This document shows positions 31,701 through 34,874 of a stretch of DNA of 34,874 nt, one piece after another. The first letter of the stretch is position 1, and every line of letters starts with the position of its first letter. The translations under genes and the position numbers were made by a program. A model generated the notes under the pieces. It saw only the letters and a program-made list of their open reading frames with translations. It had not been told where the DNA came from and made no database searches. This stretch comes from Crocosphaera sp. (lineage in GTDB: Bacteria; Cyanobacteriota; Cyanobacteriia; Cyanobacteriales; Microcystaceae): positions 1 to 34,874 of the forward strand of contig NZ_JASJEB010000030.1 of assembly GCF_030064895.1 (NCBI RefSeq). Reading direction: 5' to 3'.

Positions 31701-32242
31701 GTTATTTTCCTTGTTTGAGTCATCTCCATAAGCTGATTAACAGTTATATTTTCTATGTCATCCAAGGTAGGTAAACTATCTTCTTTTGTGTAGATTAGAG
31801 GTAATTCTGTTCCTTGCCAAACCCATACTTGTTCCCGTTGTAGATCGATTAACCAGGCCAGTTTAGTATCATTACTAAGACAATGAAGAATTTTGCTTTG
31901 TAAACTCAGAGTACCTTGATCCGGAGAACGAATTTCGATCATCCAATCTGGTGAACCTTGCAAGGGACAATCTTCAGTTGGTAAGCGTGTATTTTTAACA
32001 ACAGCAATATCAGGAACAGGAGAAAAAGGTGGAACTATGCAACGAAATTCCTGAATCGCTTCATAATCGTTGGTTTGTTGATTAATTTTGTTAACTAAAT
32101 TACGCTGTAATCTAGAATGAAAAAGGGTTGGCATGGGTTTTTGTTGCGCCTGTCCATCGATAAATTCCCATGCAGGAGATGTTTCAATATTGGGTTGGGT
32201 GAGAAATGTCTCTAATAGGGAAGATATAAGAGGCGATCGCAT
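31697..32242 (-). CDS. Uma2 family (DUF820) putative endonuclease
   Basis: A 181-residue member of the Uma2 family, with FIDGQAQQKPMPTLFHSRLQ near residues 27-46, SPVPDIAVVKNT (Asp) and PDWMIEIRSPDQGTLSLQSK (Glu, Lys). LAWLIDLQREQVWVW follows, a typical Uma2 ending. The start codon lies in a HIP1 octamer (32233-32240). Its stop overlaps the start of a 37-codon ORF. The upstream ATPase gene on the same strand is 82 bp away with a hairpin between, so they are probably separate transcripts. Predicted nuclease, role unknown. Confidence 0.82.
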   Translation of the reverse strand: MRSPLISSLLETFLTQPNIETSPAWEFIDGQAQQKPMPTLFHSRLQRNLVNKINQQTNDYEAIQEFRCIVPPFSPVPDIAVVKNTRLPTEDCPLQGSPDWMIEIRSPDQGTLSLQSKILHCLSNDTKLAWLIDLQREQVWVWQGTELPLIYTKEDSLPTLDDIENITVNQLMEMTQTRKIT

Positions 32243-32279
32243 AGTTTAGAAATCAGTAAACATTCATCTTAATATTATT

Positions 32280-32308
32280 GTAGGGGCTTAATATTATTAA
32301 ACCCCTAC
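32280..32308. terminator. Palindromic hairpin after the ArsA-like gene
   Basis: GTAGGGG-C-TTAAT (32280-32292), loop ATT, ATTAA-A-CCCCTAC (to 32308): a 13-position stem with one mismatch. It lies 17 bp past the ArsA-like stop. No T-run. The core resembles the hairpin at 24042-24068. Confidence 0.55.
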
Positions 32309-32324
32309 GAGTTTTGTTAACAAT

Positions 32325-33518
32325 CTACGCTTTGGCAGCAACTCCACTACTAAAACGAATTTTCAAGAAATCTTCTTCCATTTTTGCCCCCGAAGGTTTC
32401 AACGCAGCTAACGCTTGCGGTAATACTAAATTACGGCGATGATTACCGATTCTAATATTCAATTCATCTCCTGTTTTATTTAGTTGTACCTTTTCTTTAG
32501 GAATTCCTGGTAAATACAATTCTAAACTGTAATCTTGACCAGCTTGTACAACCCTAATGGTATCTTCTTGATGATAAACTTGTGCGGGATCTTCATCTTT
32601 ATAGAGGGTTTCTTTTAACCTTTCTAATGCTTCCATGCCACACATTTCTTGAGAAAATAATGGCACTTCTTTCACTGGTAAAGGATGGAAATTATCATGA
32701 ATTTCTTGCTTATAAATTTGTTGATTATTCTTCCATTTTTCAAAGAAGGGATCCTTAACTGTTTCAGGAATGATACGGTTAGCAACTACTAAATCTGTAG
32801 AAACATTATACAAACTGAGATAAGCATGGGCCCGCAAAGATTCTTTAATGACCATTTTTTCAGGATTTGTCACCAAACGCACAGAGGTTTGCTTGTTATC
32901 CGTCAAAACCTTTTCTAATTCTTCGATTTGCTCGTAAAATTCGTAAGGTGCGTCCATTACTTCTTTATCAGGTAAAGAAAATCCTGCGATCGGTCTGAAC
33001 AAAGGTTCTACCAAAGGACGCAAGGCCACGGACATCCCTTGTAACGGTTTATAAAATCTTCTCATATACCAGCCTCCCACTTCAGGAATACTCAGCAGAC
33101 GCAATGCGGTTCCTGTGGGGGCCGAGTCGATAACTAAAACGTCGTATTCCCCTTCGTCGTAGTGGCGTTTCATGCGAACTAAGCCAAAAATTTCGTCCAT
33201 CCCTGGTAAAATGGCTAATTCTTCCGCTTGTACCCCGTCGAGTCCTCTAGCTTGTAATACCTGGGTAATATAACGTTTAACTGCCCCCCAGTTTCCTTCA
33301 AGTTCCATTAATGCGTCTAGTTCGGCCCCCCAAAGGTTGGGACGTACGGAACGAGCTTCATGTCCCAATTCTAAATCAAAACTATCCGCTAGAGAATGGG
33401 CCGGGTCGGTACTTAACACCAGGGTTTTATAACCTAACTCAGCACATCTCAGGCCAGTGGCCGCAGCGACGGAAGTTTTCCCAACTCCCCCTTTACCCGT
33501 CATAAGGATTACACGCAT
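32325..33518 (-). CDS. ArsA/GET3-family ATPase with HSP20-like tail
   Basis: A 397-residue ATPase starting [16 protein letters not shown], with GAGAG a few bases upstream; the open frame continues 26 codons further but runs through the intergenic gap. The deviant Walker [10 protein letters not shown] (8-16), switch [12 protein letters not shown] and [15 protein letters not shown] are those of ArsA/TRC40/GET3. The last ~70 residues ([20 protein letters not shown], then RKN-type strands to KIRFSS) form an HSP20/alpha-crystallin-like beta sandwich, as in cyanobacterial and plastid GET3-like proteins. A role in membrane-protein or tail-anchored protein targeting is possible; arsenite export is not supported, as no ArsB or ArsR gene is nearby. 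It follows the DUF2358 gene after 35 bp. Confidence 0.87.
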   Translation of the reverse strand: MRVILMTGKGGVGKTSVAAATGLRCAELGYKTLVLSTDPAHSLADSFDLELGHEARSVRPNLWGAELDALMELEGNWGAVKRYITQVLQARGLDGVQAEELAILPGMDEIFGLVRMKRHYDEGEYDVLVIDSAPTGTALRLLSIPEVGGWYMRRFYKPLQGMSVALRPLVEPLFRPIAGFSLPDKEVMDAPYEFYEQIEELEKVLTDNKQTSVRLVTNPEKMVIKESLRAHAYLSLYNVSTDLVVANRIIPETVKDPFFEKWKNNQQIYKQEIHDNFHPLPVKEVPLFSQEMCGMEALERLKETLYKDEDPAQVYHQEDTIRVVQAGQDYSLELYLPGIPKEKVQLNKTGDELNIRIGNHRRNLVLPQALAALKPSGAKMEEDFLKIRFSSGVAAKA

Positions 33519-33553
33519 GGTTCTCTCAGAAAAATTTACATTACTTATCTTTA

Positions 33554-33940
33554 TTATGAAGGATTTGGGACAAAATGTTGTTTGAGAACATCCCAACGAG
33601 AACAGTTCCAGTAGTCAATATGGGAGATAATCAGGTTTTGCTCATTAAAGGTCATTTCGCTACGTCCTGGGATGGAAATAGGGGGTTTCCAGGGTAAAGG
33701 TGTTGTCCAGTGTAGGGTCCATTGGGTGTGAATAATATTATCACTTTGATAGATATTGTGCAATTCTAAGTCAATATTTTTGAACCAAGTTGACATAAAT
33801 TGGATCATTTCTTGATAGCGTTTGATTCCTGTAAACTCAGTCATGGGATCTTTAAAATACACATTGTCAGCGTAAATAGAATAGGTTTGGTTCTTGGGAA
33901 AGTTTTGATAATCGTTTTTGATGTTTTCTAGGAGGTTCAT
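33554..33940 (-). CDS. DUF2358 protein (NTF2/SnoaL-like fold)
   Basis: A 128-residue protein with the DUF2358 pattern: [20 protein letters not shown], then [20 protein letters not shown], a [13 protein letters not shown] strand and a final [16 protein letters not shown]. The fold is a cone-shaped NTF2-like barrel found across cyanobacteria and plants; its function is not known, though the cavity could bind a small hydrophobic molecule. It is 35 bp upstream of the ArsA-like gene on the same strand and likely co-transcribed, linking it to protein or membrane handling only by neighbourhood. Confidence 0.82.
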   Translation of the reverse strand: MNLLENIKNDYQNFPKNQTYSIYADNVYFKDPMTEFTGIKRYQEMIQFMSTWFKNIDLELHNIYQSDNIIHTQWTLHWTTPLPWKPPISIPGRSEMTFNEQNLIISHIDYWNCSRWDVLKQHFVPNPS

Positions 33941-33976
33941 AATACTTGTTTTTTGATCAATATCATATTTTGTATA

Positions 33977-34312
33977 TTAAACAGAGACTTGAGTTAATTC
34001 ATGGGGATGTTTAAATAATTGGCCATCACTTTGATAATATACTTCATATTCCGACCCAAGTTCTTGTCTTAATGATAGCCAAAGCTGATATCCTTCTTGT
34101 TTGAAAGTTTCTTCAGCTTGAGGAGATGAAAAACCTGACTCTGGAGGATATTCTTCATTTAAAGTAAGATCAAAATTATCTTGCCATTGATGTAAACGTT
34201 TAATAGTTTTGGAGCATAAAGGTAATTCTTCAGGTGCAAAATTATCAATTTCGTCCACTCCCCAAAGAGGGTAGGAACCATAATCAGCCCATAATTTAAT
34301 GCGTTGTTTCAT
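33977..34312 (-). CDS. Putative immunity-type partner protein
   Basis: A 111-residue acidic, aromatic-rich protein opening MKQRIKLWADYGSYPLWGVD, with LDLTLNEEYPPESGFSSPQA-like sequence in the middle (FDLTLNEEYPPESGF) and LRQELGSEYEVYYQ near the end. I recall similar small acidic proteins (WADYG..PLW, ..SGF.S..., ..ELG..Y.V.Y) next to toxin domains in polymorphic toxin loci, but cannot confirm it here. Its ATG overlaps the stop of the upstream gene by four bases (ATGA), so the two are made together. The order nuclease-like gene then small acidic gene is that of toxin and immunity protein. Confidence 0.55.
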   Translation of the reverse strand: MKQRIKLWADYGSYPLWGVDEIDNFAPEELPLCSKTIKRLHQWQDNFDLTLNEEYPPESGFSSPQAEETFKQEGYQLWLSLRQELGSEYEVYYQSDGQLFKHPHELTQVSV

Positions 34313-34722
34313 TTTTGAAAACCTCTTTTATATTTAGTAATTAACCGAGTTGGAGTAGGATTAGCACTTACAATATAGCCATTAGAAGCAATTTCTACAG
34401 ACAGGTAGTGAGTTAATTCGTTAAAGATAAATTCGTAAATCTGTCGGCTTTTCCCTTGAATTCCGATCAAGTTACCATCAATAACTGCTGTCATAATAAA
34501 GTCAGGAATTTGTTGGGATGAAATTCCTCGATTTAGAAAATCTATAGAGTGATTTTCTACAATATGAATAAAACCAGCCTTGATGTTACCTTGTTCAAGA
34601 AAAATGATTAGGTTACTTTTAGTTTTAGCAATTCTAATGATGAAAGATGGATTATGCTTTATTCTTTTTTGTTCAAGTTCTTTACACAATCTTGTCTTAG
34701 TTTCATCATCAGAAAATTTCAT
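34309..34722 (-). CDS. Putative small BECR-type toxin domain protein
   Basis: A 137-residue protein with AGGAG 5 bp before the ATG, so it is a complete gene and not a cut-off tail. Residues ~50-122 (IHIVENHSIDFLNRGIS, IPDFIMTAVIDGNLIG, SRQIYEFIF, IASNGYIVSANP) look like the compact Barnase-EndoU-ColicinE5/D-RelE (BECR) RNase toxins: a conserved His (H58), a basic patch (K91, R93) and a closing strand with Ser/Asn. There is no secretion or repeat domain, so it would be an orphan or intracellular effector. The next gene, overlapping by 4 bp, is the likely immunity protein. Family assignment is by pattern only; a DUF4258-like protein is an alternative. Confidence 0.5.
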   Translation of the reverse strand: MKFSDDETKTRLCKELEQKRIKHNPSFIIRIAKTKSNLIIFLEQGNIKAGFIHIVENHSIDFLNRGISSQQIPDFIMTAVIDGNLIGIQGKSRQIYEFIFNELTHYLSVEIASNGYIVSANPTPTRLITKYKRGFQK

Positions 34723-34751
34723 AAGTCTCCTGAAGTTATTAGTTATATGAA

Positions 34752-34874
34752 CTACCCCAACTTTTGAGAAGTTGGGGTTTCTAAAGACCCCAAACTTTTC
34801 TTATGTTGTTGAGATTTTTGTCGCTTCATCTCCCCAAGTTGCTTCATAGAGCCAGTATGTTTACGAGTCCGAGA
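34752..34874 (-). CDS. C-terminal end of a TnpB-like gene, runs off the window
   Basis: An open frame of 40 codons with TAG at 34752-34754 continues past the window edge. It reads SRTRKHTGSMKQLGEMKRQK, then SQQHKKSLGSLETPTSQKLG. The composition (basic, low-complexity tail after the zinc-ribbon region) and the way the frame ends at the foot of a hairpin fit the 3' end of an IS605-type tnpB. The catalytic part lies outside, so the call rests on context. Confidence 0.45.
   Translation of the reverse strand, partial: SRTRKHTGSMKQLGEMKRQKSQQHKKSLGSLETPTSQKLG
34755..34777. repeat. Right-end hairpin of a second IS605-type element
   Basis: CCCCAACTT (34755-34763), loop TTGAG, AAGTTGGGG (34769-34777): a perfect 9-bp stem just inside the presumed element end and overlapping the final tnpB-like codons. 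It lies 33 bp from the start of the toxin-like gene, so it could also affect that gene's transcription. Confidence 0.6.

Overview
The window reads as the chromosome of a unicellular, Crocosphaera/Cyanothece-like cyanobacterium. The evidence is the frequent HIP1 octamer GCGATCGC (for example near 517, 6270, 6492, 17161, 22466, 29473 and 32233), a ycf66 gene, a cyanobacterial-type TyrA, ComFB, a PEP-CTERM protein, a TPR-CHAT protein, two Uma2 nucleases, an ArsA/GET3 ATPase with a DUF2358 neighbour, AT-rich DNA, and many seven-base tandem repeats between genes. The genus is an inference; no rRNA is present.

Layout. 1-13.6 kb is mostly housekeeping: a giant TamB-like protein (minus), Ycf66 with a 16-residue tandem repeat, a solute-binding protein plus an AI-2E-family permease (minus, likely operon), a C-terminal processing protease with a clear terminator, FtsQ (plus, without ftsZ beside it), and a PAS-GAF histidine kinase. 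13.8-16.5 kb holds a CDF-like transporter and an IS200/IS605 element with an intact TnpB and a TnpA cut off before its HUH motif. 16.7-20.8 kb carries a HerA-like ATPase, a small membrane protein behind a perfect 20-bp palindrome, tyrA coupled to a small Cys-containing membrane protein, and ComFB. 21.2-27.3 kb has proS, a spondin-domain PEP-CTERM protein and the 11-repeat TPR-CHAT protein.

27.3-31 kb is the most disturbed part. A gene for a small exported protein ('gene A') is followed by a 5' fragment of aroE. About 1.1 kb later a 60-bp fragment of gene A and its last bases lie directly upstream of the complete aroE. The simplest reading is a tandem duplication of [gene A-aroE] in which the first unit lost aroE and the second lost gene A. 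Between the copies sits a two-gene cassette (XRE regulator and coiled-coil protein) with a promoter buried in an inverted-repeat operator, followed by a MITE-like structured element with heptamer arms.

31-34.9 kb holds two Uma2 nucleases (one coupled by ATGA to a 37-codon ORF), the ArsA/HSP20-like ATPase with DUF2358, and a four-base-overlapping pair that looks like a small toxin and its immunity protein. That pair lies next to the end of a second IS605-type element that runs out of the window.

The best candidates for something new are the XRE/coiled-coil cassette in the reciprocally decayed duplication, the toxin/immunity-like pair, and the orphan TnpB with its presumed guide RNA. No CRISPR array, tRNA, rRNA or prophage was seen.
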